64,000 nt of DNA from Actinomycetales bacterium (GTDB taxonomy: Bacteria > Actinomycetota > Actinomycetes > Actinomycetales > Actinomycetaceae): NCBI GenBank assembly GCA_015655375.1, contig JAATFD010000044.1, positions 1 through 64,000 of the forward strand. Reading direction: 5' to 3'. Made by a program: the position numbers and the translations under genes. Positions 13,384-22,285 of the stretch are shown piece after piece (within the stretch, counting starts at the first letter, position 1; each line of letters begins with the position of its first letter). The notes below the pieces were generated by a model. The model ran no database searches. It saw nothing but the letters and a program-made list of their open reading frames with translations, and was not told the origin of the DNA.

Positions 13384-14010
13384 TCAGTTCTCGGGACCCT
13401 GGTTGACCTCAGACAGAAGGCTCTCCAGGTGAGTGCGGATCGAGGCCCGGTAATCGGCCTCGAAGCCACGCAGCTCATTGATCTTGGCCTCCAGCAGGCC
13501 ACGCTCCTGGTCGAGCTGGGCCAGGATCGTCTCGTGCTGCTTTTGCGCATCGGCGACGATCTCGTCGCCCTTCGTCCGGGCCTCGGCCACGATGTGCTCG
13601 GACTCCTCGCGCCCGTCACGCACGTACTCGTCATGGACACGCTGAGCGAGGGCAAGCATCGCCGCAGCCGACTCCGTGTCGCCCTCGACCGGAGCAGTTG
13701 GAGCCTCGACCACGGCCTCCACAACGGGCTCAGGCTCCGGAGCGGGAGTTGGGGCCTCCTCGATCACCGCGGTCTGGACGACAGCGGCGGTCTCCGCGGG
13801 AGCGGGGGCCTCGCCGGAGGACAGCTCGGCGATGCGACGCTCGGCCGCCTCGAGCTTCTCCTTCAGCTCCTGGTTCTCAACCTGGAGGGCGTAGATCGTC
13901 GCAACGACCTCGTCAAGGAATTCGTCGACCTCGACCTGGTCATATCCCTCGCGGAACTTGACGTACTGGAACTTCTTGTTGAGCACGTCCTCGCTCGTGA
14001 GCAGCGCCAT
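13384..14010 (-). CDS. wag31: DivIVA-like polar growth protein Wag31
   Basis: A cytoplasmic coiled-coil protein of 208 residues that marks negatively curved membrane at poles and septa and organises apical cell wall growth. The N-terminal membrane-binding domain starts MALLTSEDVLNKKFQYVKFREGYDQVEVDEFLDEV. A first coiled coil (about 40-65) is followed by a Pro/Ala/Glu-rich linker (about 70-115) and a long C-terminal coiled coil from 120. The ATG at 14010 has AGGTG upstream; the longer ORF-track start adds non-conserved sequence. Its position after yggT matches other actinobacterial dcw clusters. Confidence 0.95.
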   Translation of the reverse strand: MALLTSEDVLNKKFQYVKFREGYDQVEVDEFLDEVVATIYALQVENQELKEKLEAAERRIAELSSGEAPAPAETAAVVQTAVIEEAPTPAPEPEPVVEAVVEAPTAPVEGDTESAAAMLALAQRVHDEYVRDGREESEHIVAEARTKGDEIVADAQKQHETILAQLDQERGLLEAKINELRGFEADYRASIRTHLESLLSEVNQGPEN

Positions 14011-14211
14011 TTCTTCACCTCTCGGTATCTGGCTGTTGTACGGCGGACGGGAAGGACCCTCCACCATCACCGGACCACCGGGAAGACCAGGCGATCTGGA
14101 TTCAGACTCTTTGAATGATAACGGACAGAGACGCCACTTGAACAACGCCCGTCACAGTGTGCCCGAGACTTCTCATTTCTGCACGGCCTCCGAAGACCCA
14201 CCGATACCGTT

Positions 14212-14514
14212 CTATTGGAGGAGCAAGCCCAGCCTTTGAATGAGGATGACGGCGATGAACAGGACCATGTATCCAACATCCAGAGCGAATCCCTGCCCCA
14301 GGCGCAACGGCGGGATAAAGCGCCGCAGGAAGCGGAGCGGCGGATCCGTCAGAGCATAGATGACATTGGCCACGAACAGGATGACGCCGGAGGGACGCCA
14401 CTGCGGGGAGAAGAACCGGACCCAGTCGATGACCATCCGCACGAGCATGACGAGCAGATAAAGACCGGCCACCAAGGAGATGACCGCTCCGACCACATGA
14501 AGCATCACTGGCAT
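14212..14514 (-). CDS. YggT family membrane protein
   Basis: A 100-residue inner-membrane protein with one hydrophobic segment near the N-terminus (VVGAVISLVAGLYLLVMLVRM), the family signature region ALTDPPLRFLRRFIPPLRLG, and a second hydrophobic segment at the C-terminus (LDVGYMVLFIAVILI). Its role is poorly defined; it is usually found beside sepF. Its ATG shares one base with the sepF stop (TGATG), so the two are coupled. Confidence 0.9.
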   Translation of the reverse strand: MPVMLHVVGAVISLVAGLYLLVMLVRMVIDWVRFFSPQWRPSGVILFVANVIYALTDPPLRFLRRFIPPLRLGQGFALDVGYMVLFIAVILIQRLGLLLQ

Positions 14515-14990
14515 CAGCCCTGATTGAACAGTGCGTCGCGGCGCGACCCGGTGATGTCGCCACTGACCTCGATGGTATGGGGCGACAACAGAAAGACCCG
14601 GTTGGTCACGCGCTCGATGACACCATGCAGACCGAAGGTCAGGCCGGCCGCGAAGTCGATGACGCGACGAGCCTCCATCTCCGACATGTCGGTGAGGTTG
14701 ATGATGACCGGCACGCCTTTGCGGAAAGCCTCACCGATCGGAAGGGCATCGTTGTAGGACGCCGGGTGGATCGTCACAATCCGGCTGAGATCGGTGTGGG
14801 TCTCGTGGCGGGTCTCTGGGTCGCGCCGCAGCGGGCTGACGACCTGCCTGCTCAGGGGTGCGACTTCGGCGACTTCACCCGCATCGGGGGTGTCGTCGAT
14901 CATGTCGAAGTCCTCATAATCGGACTCGGTGTCCTCAGGCGTGTACCAACCCATGAACTTTCTGGCCCTACTGCCGAACGAATCAGCCAT
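14514..14990 (-). CDS. sepF: Cell division protein SepF
   Basis: A membrane-binding partner of FtsZ, 158 residues. It has an N-terminal amphipathic stretch ([20 protein letters not shown]), an acidic linker, and a C-terminal DUF552 domain with [47 protein letters not shown]. In actinobacteria that lack FtsA and ZipA, SepF is the main membrane anchor of the Z-ring. The start at 14990 has GGAGACGAGG directly upstream. The ORF-track extension to 15482 overlaps pgeF and is not real. Confidence 0.95.
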   Translation of the reverse strand: MADSFGSRARKFMGWYTPEDTESDYEDFDMIDDTPDAGEVAEVAPLSRQVVSPLRRDPETRHETHTDLSRIVTIHPASYNDALPIGEAFRKGVPVIINLTDMSEMEARRVIDFAAGLTFGLHGVIERVTNRVFLLSPHTIEVSGDITGSRRDALFNQG

Positions 14991-15114
14991 CCTCGTCTCC
15001 TCACCTGGGGTCCGCGATCCATACGCTAATGCAGGGCCGCCACGCCTCCCGCCAGGGCGCGCGGCATGTCGCGAGACCGATGTCGAACGCCTCGATGAGT
15101 TCCAGAGACGGCAC

Positions 15115-15831
15115 TCAGTTTCGGCGCGGGACGATGACTCCCACTTGACGCCCGCATGTGCCCTCACGGCGGTAGGAATGCAACGTGGGAGTCTCTCGCG
15201 TGCACTCCGGACTTCGCCAGACGTCAACGACGCCGAGCCCGCGTAGTTCTTCCTCGGCTCCTGCCGCCAAGTCGAGGGAGGGGGTGCCCCAGGTCGTCGT
15301 CGCCCATGTCGCAGGGTGGCTCCGCGCGACATTCTCGCGCAGGCCGGCAGGCACTTCATAGCATCCACCGCAGATCGCCGGACCGATCGCCGCCCGGAGC
15401 GCCACCGCGGGCCCGAGCAGGGCGTACATCGCGGTGACGGCGGCCGTGAGAATTCCCCCGGCCAGCCCGGCTCGCCCGGCATGGACTGCGGCGATGACCT
15501 CGCCCGCTTCGTCGGAGAGCAGGACGGGCAGACAGTCCGCCACCATCACGGCGGGCGCTGGCGCATCGGGCCATCCACGGGCATCGACGATCAGGCCGTC
15601 CCCATTCGTCGGACCCTGCCCGACCTCGTCGCCCGGCCCGAGGACGACGACGCGGATGGAATGGGTCTGATCCATCCAGGCGACCGGGCGAGCGATCTCA
15701 TCGGCCAGCAGAGCACGGCGACGCCCCACGTCACCAGGATCGTCGCCGACGTGCAGACCGAAATTGCCCCGGTAACGCTCTTTCCCCGCCCCCGCACGCG
15801 TGAAAGCGACGGAGGCGCCTCCCAGACGCAT
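15115..15831 (-). CDS. pgeF: Peptidoglycan editing factor PgeF (YfiH / DUF152)
   Basis: A 238-residue member of the multicopper-polyphenol-oxidase-like DUF152 family. It has MDQTHS and the [12 protein letters not shown] region, the Cys motif [10 protein letters not shown], and the conserved [14 protein letters not shown] with [13 protein letters not shown]. In E. coli the homologue cleaves mis-incorporated L-Ser from UDP-MurNAc-L-Ser. Its position right after ftsZ fits a quality-control role in wall precursor synthesis. The PLP-binding ylmE gene that usually follows in actinobacteria is missing: only 124 bases separate pgeF from sepF. Confidence 0.9.
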   Translation of the reverse strand: MRLGGASVAFTRAGAGKERYRGNFGLHVGDDPGDVGRRRALLADEIARPVAWMDQTHSIRVVVLGPGDEVGQGPTNGDGLIVDARGWPDAPAPAVMVADCLPVLLSDEAGEVIAAVHAGRAGLAGGILTAAVTAMYALLGPAVALRAAIGPAICGGCYEVPAGLRENVARSHPATWATTTWGTPSLDLAAGAEEELRGLGVVDVWRSPECTRETPTLHSYRREGTCGRQVGVIVPRRN

Positions 15832-15836
15832 CGTGC

Positions 15837-17144
15837 TCAGCGCAGGAAATCCGGAATGTCGAGGTCGTCGGTGTGCTCGTCCTCCTCATCGAAGATCCGC
15901 GGGACCTCCAGCGAGTTGTCGGCGGCCCGGCCCTCGCCCTGATGCTGTTCCTGGGCGGCGCGGACGCGGGCCTCCTCCATCGGGATCGCACCAGTGCGTG
16001 TGGGGACCTCGGGCGCCGCGCGATGCGCGGCGCGAGCAGCTTCCGAAGCCTGCGGAACCGTCCCCAGCGGGCGGGTCCGCGCATCGGGCGCCGACGGCGC
16101 CGGACGGGCAGAGGGAGCGTGCGAGGACGAGACCGCAGAGGTCTCCAGGGGGATCGACGGGACCGCGCCCGCCAACTCCGAGGACTCCGACTGCTCACCC
16201 GTCTCGTCGAACCCGGCGGCGATGATCGTCACACGGATCTCATCGCCCAGGGAGTCGTCCACGACGTTGCCGAAGATGATGTTCGCTTCAGGGTGTGCGG
16301 CCTCGCGCACGAGCAACGCGGACTGATAGATCTCCTGCAGACCGAGATCGGATCCGCCCTGGAAAAAGATGAGGACGCCGTGAGCGCCGTCGATGGAGGC
16401 CTCAAGCAACGGGGAGGAGATCGCGGTCTCCACAGCGCGCAGCGCACGGTCCTCTCCGGTGGCGGCACCGATTCCCATGAGAGCAGAGCCCGCGTCCTTC
16501 ATGACGGACTTGACGTCATTGAAGTCGACATTGATCAGACCGGGAGTAGTGATCAACTCGGTGATGCCCTGGACTCCGGAGAGCAACACCTGGTCGGCCG
16601 CCCGGAACGCATCGAGGACCGAGATGTTCGAATCCGAGATCTCCAGGAGTCGATCGTTGGGGATGACAATGAGCGTGTCGACCTCGTCACGCAACGCCTC
16701 TACCCCGGTGTCTGCCTGGGATGCACGACGGTTCCCCTCGAAGGAGAAGGGCCGGGTCACGACGCCGACAGTCAGCGCCCCGGCTGTACGAGCGATCTTG
16801 GCAACCACCGGCGCGCCGCCCGTGCCGGTTCCGCCTCCCTCCCCGGCGGTGACGAACACCATGTCCGCGCCCTCGAGGGAATCGGCGATCTCGTCCGCGT
16901 GGTCCTCTGCGGCCTGACGACCCACCGCGGGATCTGCTCCAGCACCAAGGCCGTGCGTCAGATCACGTCCGATGTCGAGCTTCGTCTCCGCGTCGGACAT
17001 CAGGAGCGCCTGGGCGTCCGTGTTGACCGCGATGAACTCAACCCCCTTGAGACCGACATCAATCATGCGGTTGACGGCATTGACCCCTCCGCCACCCACG
17101 CCGACGACCTTGATCACTGCCAGATGGTTCTGCGGTGTCGCCAC
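15837..17144 (-). CDS. ftsZ: Cell division GTPase FtsZ
   Basis: Tubulin-like GTPase that forms the Z-ring, about 435 residues. It shows [17 protein letters not shown] at the N-terminus, the tubulin signature [10 protein letters not shown] near residue 105, and the T7 loop [11 protein letters not shown] near 205. After a low-complexity linker of about 100 residues the C-terminal peptide [10 protein letters not shown] is the docking site for SepF and FtsW. The ORF-track start at 17186 is too long: a GTG at 17144 follows AGGGGGG and gives the conserved [12 protein letters not shown] start. A promoter candidate lies in the ftsQ-ftsZ gap. Confidence 0.97.
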   Translation of the reverse strand: MATPQNHLAVIKVVGVGGGGVNAVNRMIDVGLKGVEFIAVNTDAQALLMSDAETKLDIGRDLTHGLGAGADPAVGRQAAEDHADEIADSLEGADMVFVTAGEGGGTGTGGAPVVAKIARTAGALTVGVVTRPFSFEGNRRASQADTGVEALRDEVDTLIVIPNDRLLEISDSNISVLDAFRAADQVLLSGVQGITELITTPGLINVDFNDVKSVMKDAGSALMGIGAATGEDRALRAVETAISSPLLEASIDGAHGVLIFFQGGSDLGLQEIYQSALLVREAAHPEANIIFGNVVDDSLGDEIRVTIIAAGFDETGEQSESSELAGAVPSIPLETSAVSSSHAPSARPAPSAPDARTRPLGTVPQASEAARAAHRAAPEVPTRTGAIPMEEARVRAAQEQHQGEGRAADNSLEVPRIFDEEDEHTDDLDIPDFLR

Positions 17145-17218
17145 GTCATCCCCCCTAGTCACCGTAACCCTCAAGCTCTCGTTCAAGGTTGGTGTTGTAC
17201 CTGCTGTCTGCCGGGAAG

Positions 17219-17247
17219 AAGGTAGGGAAAGGCAGGCGGACCTTCAA
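17219..17247 (-). promoter_or_regulatory. Candidate ftsZ promoter
   Basis: On the minus strand TTGAAG is separated by exactly 17 bases from TACCTT. This is a good -35/-10 pair in the 156-bp ftsQ-ftsZ gap, the longest gap inside the murC-to-ftsZ run. It would give a leader of roughly 65-70 bases. A dedicated ftsZ promoter is common in actinobacteria, where ftsZ must be expressed above its neighbours. Confidence 0.45.
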
Positions 17248-17300
17248 GGAACGAGCGGGGCGTGTCGCACCACGACCCCCACAAATCCTTCAGAGCACCA

Positions 17301-18377
17301 TCAGGATGTCACCGGTCGGGATGGCACCGAGACGTCATAGACCTGGGCGGGGCGCTGGGCGAGGAGAACTCCGAGGACCTGAGCCTTCAGATCCGAGTCT
17401 TCCTCAGAACCCCATTTCACGGTGCGGTTGTCCTTGAGCGTCAGCGTCATCTGGTCGCCGTCACCGGCCATCGAGACGACCTGTCCGCGCAGTTCCTCGC
17501 TCAGCGAGGCCCAGACAGTGGCGGCCTGTCCAGCCGCACGGGTCCGTGCGGCGCTGTCCTGGGGAAGCGAGACCAAGGGCAGCCCGTCCGGAACGGTTCC
17601 GTCAGTGGGAAGCACAGCGCCCTGGTCGTCAACGACCTGCTCTCCCGATCCTGTGGATTCACGCAGGGCCGGAGTACGGACGGACATCTGCACCGTGAGG
17701 CCATCAGGCCAGTCGAAATGCACCGACACGTCCTTCGCCAGTGGCAGGGCGGCGACGGCGGACTCCACCGTGCCCGTGTTCAGGCGAGTCAGGGGCGTGC
17801 CGACGTAGGGAGCGATAACGGCCTTGACTTGATCGGCGGACAGAGACTCGGTCGCGCCCTCGACAGCGATCTGGTCGGACTTCAGAGCCAGCAACGGCGA
17901 GAAGAGAACGATCCAGGCAACCAGGATGACAGCGAGGAGTCCTCCGGCGAGCACCGCCAAGCGGGTTCCCCTCAACCGACGGCGTGCGCGACGCCGTTCA
18001 TCGAGACGCTCGACAAAGCCGGTGGAGACATCGTTCTCATGTGATCCCAAAAGATCAGCGGCGTCCGCGGCGCCGACCGGTCCATCGAGGGCACGGGAGA
18101 CCGCAGGACGTGAAACCTCACGTCCTCGTGATGAGGGTGCATCGGGCGTGGCGCCCGTCGACTCCCTCGACGTCGTGCGCTGGAGGGAGAATTTCTTCTT
18201 CGCCGGCCTGGGTGTCGCTGTCCGCGCGGGTGTGGGAGGCTTCGAGCCGTCCCCGTGCCCATCCGCTTCCAGCTCCTCCGGCGGGGTCGCTGGTTTCTGC
18301 ACCCCTGCTGCGGCCGTTCGGTGGCTGCGGGGCGAGGATGCCGAGGAGGAGCGCTTCGGGCGTGGAGGCTGTCTCAC
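17301..18377 (-). CDS. ftsQ: Cell division protein FtsQ
   Basis: A bitopic membrane protein of the divisome, about 358 residues. The cytoplasmic N-terminus is long, basic and Pro/Ser/Thr-rich (about 1-125). It is followed by one transmembrane helix (LAVLAGGLLAVILVAWIVLFSPLLAL), a POTRA domain (IAVEGATESLSADQVKAVIAPYVGTPL) and the FtsQ beta domain. The GTG at 18377 overlaps the murC stop as GTGA and has AGGAGA upstream; the ORF-track ATG at 18398 is the alternative. The cytoplasmic tail is longer than in E. coli FtsQ, as is common in actinobacteria. Confidence 0.92.
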   Translation of the reverse strand: MRQPPRPKRSSSASSPRSHRTAAAGVQKPATPPEELEADGHGDGSKPPTPARTATPRPAKKKFSLQRTTSRESTGATPDAPSSRGREVSRPAVSRALDGPVGAADAADLLGSHENDVSTGFVERLDERRRARRRLRGTRLAVLAGGLLAVILVAWIVLFSPLLALKSDQIAVEGATESLSADQVKAVIAPYVGTPLTRLNTGTVESAVAALPLAKDVSVHFDWPDGLTVQMSVRTPALRESTGSGEQVVDDQGAVLPTDGTVPDGLPLVSLPQDSAARTRAAGQAATVWASLSEELRGQVVSMAGDGDQMTLTLKDNRTVKWGSEEDSDLKAQVLGVLLAQRPAQVYDVSVPSRPVTS

Positions 18378-19774
18378 TCGCTCGTCTCCTGAGCCCATTC
18401 GTCGAGGGCGTCGGCACCCGTGGTCGTGATGTCGCCGGCGCCCATCGTCACGAGGATTCCGCCCTCGGGCGTCAATCGGGCCGCGACGCGGGTGGCCTCA
18501 TGCAGGTCGTGGACGAGGTGGGATCCGGGCAGCCGATCCGTGATCAGCGAGGAGTCGACCCCCTCGATGGGGTCCTCGCGCGAGGCATAGATGTCGGTGA
18601 CGACGACCTCGTCGGCGCGCGACAGAGCACGCGCGATCCGGTCGGCGAAATTGCGCGTCCGGGAGAAGAGGTGGGGCTGGAAGACGACGGCGACGTCTCC
18701 CCCGTCGGCGACGGTACGCGCTTCCGCTAGGGCGGCCTCGATCTCCGTGGGGTGATGGGCGTAGTCGTCGAAGAGTCGACGCGTCCCGACCTGGCCTCGG
18801 GCCTCGAACCGGCGCGCCGTGCCCGTGAAGACCGCGAGCGACCGGGCCATGGCCACCGGATCCACACCGAGTTCGACGCCGACGCACCAAGCACCCGCGG
18901 CGTTGACGACATTGTGTGCCCCGGGGATCGAGACATGCAGGGGTACACGCGTCCCGCCATCGATGAGGACGGCATCCGACCCGGTGGCCCCGGCCTTCAC
19001 GTCCTCGATGAGGACATCGGGCCGCTCGGCACAGGATTCGGGGCGTCCATAGGTCCGCACCCGATGGGTCACGCGGGCCTGGGCGGCCAGGCGTGCGGCC
19101 CCCTCGTCCTCCTGGCAGCACACGAGGAGGCCGCCCTCGGCCAACCGGTCGGAGAAATCGACGAAGGCCTGCTCGAAGGCCTCACGGGTGCCGTAGTGAT
19201 CGAGGTGATCCGGCTCGACGTTTGTGACGAGTTCAATCGTCGGAGCGTAGTTGAGGAAGGAGCCATCCGATTCGTCGGCCTCGGCGACGAAAACGTCCCC
19301 CTCCCCCAGATGTGCGCCGGTCCCGAGCTGGGCGATGACGCCGCCCACCGCTGCCGAGGGGTCCAGTCCCGCCTGCGCGAGGGCGACCGCCAGCATCCCG
19401 GAGGTCGTCGTCTTGCCATGGGCGCCGGCGACCGCGACGAAACGCATGCCCGCGGCCGCCAGCGTCAAGGCCTGCGAGCGGTGGATGACGGTCAGACCCC
19501 GCGAGCGCGCGGCAGCCAGCTCGACATTCGAGTCGCGCACTGCGGAGGAGATCACGACGACGGCGTCTTCGGGGACCTGAGCGGGGTCGTGGCCGACGTG
19601 TGCCTCGATCCCGGCCGCACGCAGACGGTCGAGGACCGGCGACTCAGCGCGGTCCGATCCACTGATCGACAGACCTCGCTGGGCGAGAAGCTCAGCGACG
19701 ACCGACATGCCAGCGCCGCCGATGCCGATGAAATGGAACCGCGCGGGGGAACTGCCCCCGGTCGTCGTTGTCAT
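18374..19774 (-). CDS. murC: UDP-N-acetylmuramate--L-alanine ligase
   Basis: A Mur ligase of 466 residues that adds the first stem-peptide amino acid. It starts MTTTTGGSSPARFHFIGIGGAGMSVVAELL (Rossmann loop). The ATP site GAHGKTTTSGMLAVAL is near residue 119, and VAEADESDGSFLNY and TNVEPDHLDHYG are the metal and central-domain motifs. DYAHHPTEI marks the C-terminal domain. The start at 19774 fits the family; the ORF-track extension reaches into murG. Confidence 0.95.
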   Translation of the reverse strand: MTTTTGGSSPARFHFIGIGGAGMSVVAELLAQRGLSISGSDRAESPVLDRLRAAGIEAHVGHDPAQVPEDAVVVISSAVRDSNVELAAARSRGLTVIHRSQALTLAAAGMRFVAVAGAHGKTTTSGMLAVALAQAGLDPSAAVGGVIAQLGTGAHLGEGDVFVAEADESDGSFLNYAPTIELVTNVEPDHLDHYGTREAFEQAFVDFSDRLAEGGLLVCCQEDEGAARLAAQARVTHRVRTYGRPESCAERPDVLIEDVKAGATGSDAVLIDGGTRVPLHVSIPGAHNVVNAAGAWCVGVELGVDPVAMARSLAVFTGTARRFEARGQVGTRRLFDDYAHHPTEIEAALAEARTVADGGDVAVVFQPHLFSRTRNFADRIARALSRADEVVVTDIYASREDPIEGVDSSLITDRLPGSHLVHDLHEATRVAARLTPEGGILVTMGAGDITTTGADALDEWAQETSE

Positions 19775-19799
19775 TGCCGTCCTCCTCCTCGCGGTGCCC

Positions 19800-20915
19800 T
19801 CAGGCACCGACCTGCGCCAGCACGAGGTCCGCGAGGGCCTCTGCGGCATCCGTCCGTCCCAACGACGCACTCGCCCCAGCCATTGTCACCAGTTGGTCGG
19901 AGCCCAACAGCGGAAACACGCTGGAGGTGACGACCTCGGGAGTGAATCGGTCGTCGGCCACCATCCGGGCACCGCCCGAGGCCACATGATCCTGGGCGTT
20001 CAACCGTTGCTCCCCATTGCCGATCGGCAGGGGGACGTAGAAGGCAGGCAATCCCAGGGCACTGAGTTCGGCGACCGTTCCCGCCCCGGAACGGCACACG
20101 ACGAGGTCGGCGATGGCCCACGCGTCCTCCATCCGCGTCAGGTAGTCCAGAACCACCCACCGCTCCGACAGCCCGGCAGCCTCGACAGCCTCACGTACCG
20201 GGGAGTCCTTGTCCCGACCCGTCAGATGAAGGACCTGTGCGTGCGCGGGCAGGGAGCGGGCGGCCGCCGTCATGGCTTCATTGAGGTGCTGGGCGCCCAG
20301 CGATCCACCAGTGACGACCAGGGTCGGCGCGGTCGGATCCAGACCGAGGCGCGTGGCCGCTGCCTGACGGGACTGCCGCCGTCCACCCTGTGTCGATCGC
20401 AGGACGACGAGGTCGGAGATTGCCGGTCTCAAGGGCAGCCCAACGACCGCTGTGCGCCCGTGACGGGCCCGAAGCGGCGTGGAGGAAAACGTCAGAGCGA
20501 CCACGGACGCCGACCGGGCGCCGACCCTGTTGGCCAGACCCGGACGCGCATTCTGTTCGTGGACGACCACCGGGATCCCGGCGAGCTGGGCCGCCCGGTA
20601 GACCGGAGTGGACACGTAACCGCCGAAGCCCACGACCACGTCGACGCCGCGCAGCGCGACACCGGCTTGACGCACGGCGTCGTGCATGCGGCGTGGAAGA
20701 GTAAGCAGGGCCGGGGTCGGACGCCGTGGCAGAGGAACGCGCGGGATCGTCACGAGTCGGTATCCGGCCGCGGGGACAAGGTCAGTCTCCAGTCCCTGAG
20801 AGGTTCCGAGGACAACGATCCCGCTGCCCCGAGCCTTCAGCGCATCTGCGGTCGCAAGCAGTGGGTTGACGTGACCGGCAGTACCCCCGCCGGCCAAGGC
20901 GATCGTGGGACTCAT
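19800..20915 (-). CDS. murG: UDP-GlcNAc:lipid I GlcNAc transferase
   Basis: GT-B glycosyltransferase of 371 residues that converts lipid I to lipid II at the inner membrane face. The N-terminal G-loop is IALAGGGTAGHVNPLLA and the second G-loop is VTGGSLGAQHLNEAM. VCRSGAGTVAELSALGLPAFYVPLPIGNGEQRLNA is the UDP-GlcNAc-binding segment, with the usual Gln/Asn pair. The ATG overlaps the ftsW stop by four bases and has CCGGAGGC upstream. Confidence 0.95.
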   Translation of the reverse strand: MSPTIALAGGGTAGHVNPLLATADALKARGSGIVVLGTSQGLETDLVPAAGYRLVTIPRVPLPRRPTPALLTLPRRMHDAVRQAGVALRGVDVVVGFGGYVSTPVYRAAQLAGIPVVVHEQNARPGLANRVGARSASVVALTFSSTPLRARHGRTAVVGLPLRPAISDLVVLRSTQGGRRQSRQAAATRLGLDPTAPTLVVTGGSLGAQHLNEAMTAAARSLPAHAQVLHLTGRDKDSPVREAVEAAGLSERWVVLDYLTRMEDAWAIADLVVCRSGAGTVAELSALGLPAFYVPLPIGNGEQRLNAQDHVASGGARMVADDRFTPEVVTSSVFPLLGSDQLVTMAGASASLGRTDAAEALADLVLAQVGA

Positions 20916-22285
20916 GAACGTGCCTCCGGGAAAGGATGGGGCCGACGGGCGGTGAGCCCAGTTTCGACGGGCGAGAAGCGCCGCAGACGTGCTGTGGTCC
21001 GAGTCGCACTGCCTCGGACCCCTCGGGTGCCATCAGCGCGTCGGCGTCGAGGAGCCCGACGCGGATCGCGGCCAGCGGAGGCCTCGTCCGGCTTGCCAAT
21101 CATCCGCATCCCCGCTTCCTCACGGGCGAACGCTGCGACGACGGCGACGGCACAGGCCGTGAACAGGAACGAGGACCCACCATAGGAGACCAGAGGAAGA
21201 GGCACGCCGATGACGGGGCCGAGACCGATGACCGACATCGTGTTGAGAAGCGATTGCACCGCCACCCAGGTTGCCACGCCGCCGGCCACGACCTGGACGA
21301 AACGGGAGACCGAGTGCTGACAGACACGGATCATTCCCCACACCATGAGCCCGAGACAGATCAGAACCGTGATCGCTCCGAGCAGACCGAACTCCTCGCC
21401 GATGATGGCCAGGATGAAGTCCGTGTGCGCGGCCTGGAGGTACTGCCATTTCTCCCGCGATGCTCCCGGTCCGAGGCCCCAGAGCCCGCCGGAGCCGAGT
21501 GCCCACAGTGCGTGGTCGGACTGGGTGGGTGCCGTGATCGACGGCGTGGAATGACCCGGCAGGATGTCGAGGATCCGTTTGAGGCGGGTCGGGTTCTGAA
21601 CGACGAAGAAGACGAGGACGGGGACCATGGCGATTCCGAGGCCCGCGAACCAGCGACCGGACAGACCCGCGACCCACAGCGCTCCGATGGCGCAGGCCGC
21701 GACGACCAACGCCGTACCGAGATCCCGTCCGAGCATGACGGCGCCAAGAGCTGCCAGGATTGGAATGCCGACAGTGACCGCCATTTGTTTCCAGTCACGG
21801 AGCCGAGCACCGGGGCGTGTCAGGGCATGGCCGAGGAACAGAGCGAGGGCGAGCTTGAGCAATTCGGAGGGCTGGAGCAACAATCCAGCAAGCCCGGGCA
21901 TGTGGATCCAGTTCCTGTTGCCGCCCGAGGTCGATCCCAGCGGGGTGATGACCAAGGCCTGCACGACGAGGGCCACCGGCAGGATCCACAACGCCACCCG
22001 CTGCCACCGTCGTTCGGGCACGAACTGCACGAGGGAGGCGATCAGGAGCGAGAAGACGATGATCGCCAGCGGCCGCAAGAAGGCCACATATGGATTTGCG
22101 CCCGAGGCGATGTTCGTCACCGTTGAGGCGGAGAATCCCATGAGCAGGCCGAAGACTGACAGCACGAGAGCAGGAACGACGATGAGGTAATAGGTGAGGA
22201 CCGGCGAGGACACCGATTCCCGTCTCTCGCCAGTCCCGAACTGGACGCGCGGCAAGCGCGCCAGGAGCTCCCGGGGTGACCTCAC
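20912..22285 (-). CDS. ftsW: Septal peptidoglycan glycosyltransferase FtsW
   Basis: SEDS-family polytopic protein, about 457 residues with ten or so hydrophobic segments. It polymerises lipid II together with FtsI at the septum. Seen are LLMGFSASTVTNIASG early, the PSELLKLALALFLGHAL motif and the C-terminal GLGPVIGVPLPLVSYGGSSFL. A hydrophilic Arg-rich tail of about 60 residues follows the last membrane segment. The GTG at 22285 overlaps the murD stop as GTGA and matches the operon habit; the ATG at 22300 would add five residues. Confidence 0.93.
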   Translation of the reverse strand: MRSPRELLARLPRVQFGTGERRESVSSPVLTYYLIVVPALVLSVFGLLMGFSASTVTNIASGANPYVAFLRPLAIIVFSLLIASLVQFVPERRWQRVALWILPVALVVQALVITPLGSTSGGNRNWIHMPGLAGLLLQPSELLKLALALFLGHALTRPGARLRDWKQMAVTVGIPILAALGAVMLGRDLGTALVVAACAIGALWVAGLSGRWFAGLGIAMVPVLVFFVVQNPTRLKRILDILPGHSTPSITAPTQSDHALWALGSGGLWGLGPGASREKWQYLQAAHTDFILAIIGEEFGLLGAITVLICLGLMVWGMIRVCQHSVSRFVQVVAGGVATWVAVQSLLNTMSVIGLGPVIGVPLPLVSYGGSSFLFTACAVAVVAAFAREEAGMRMIGKPDEASAGRDPRRAPRRRRADGTRGVRGSATRTTARLRRFSPVETGLTARRPHPFPEARS

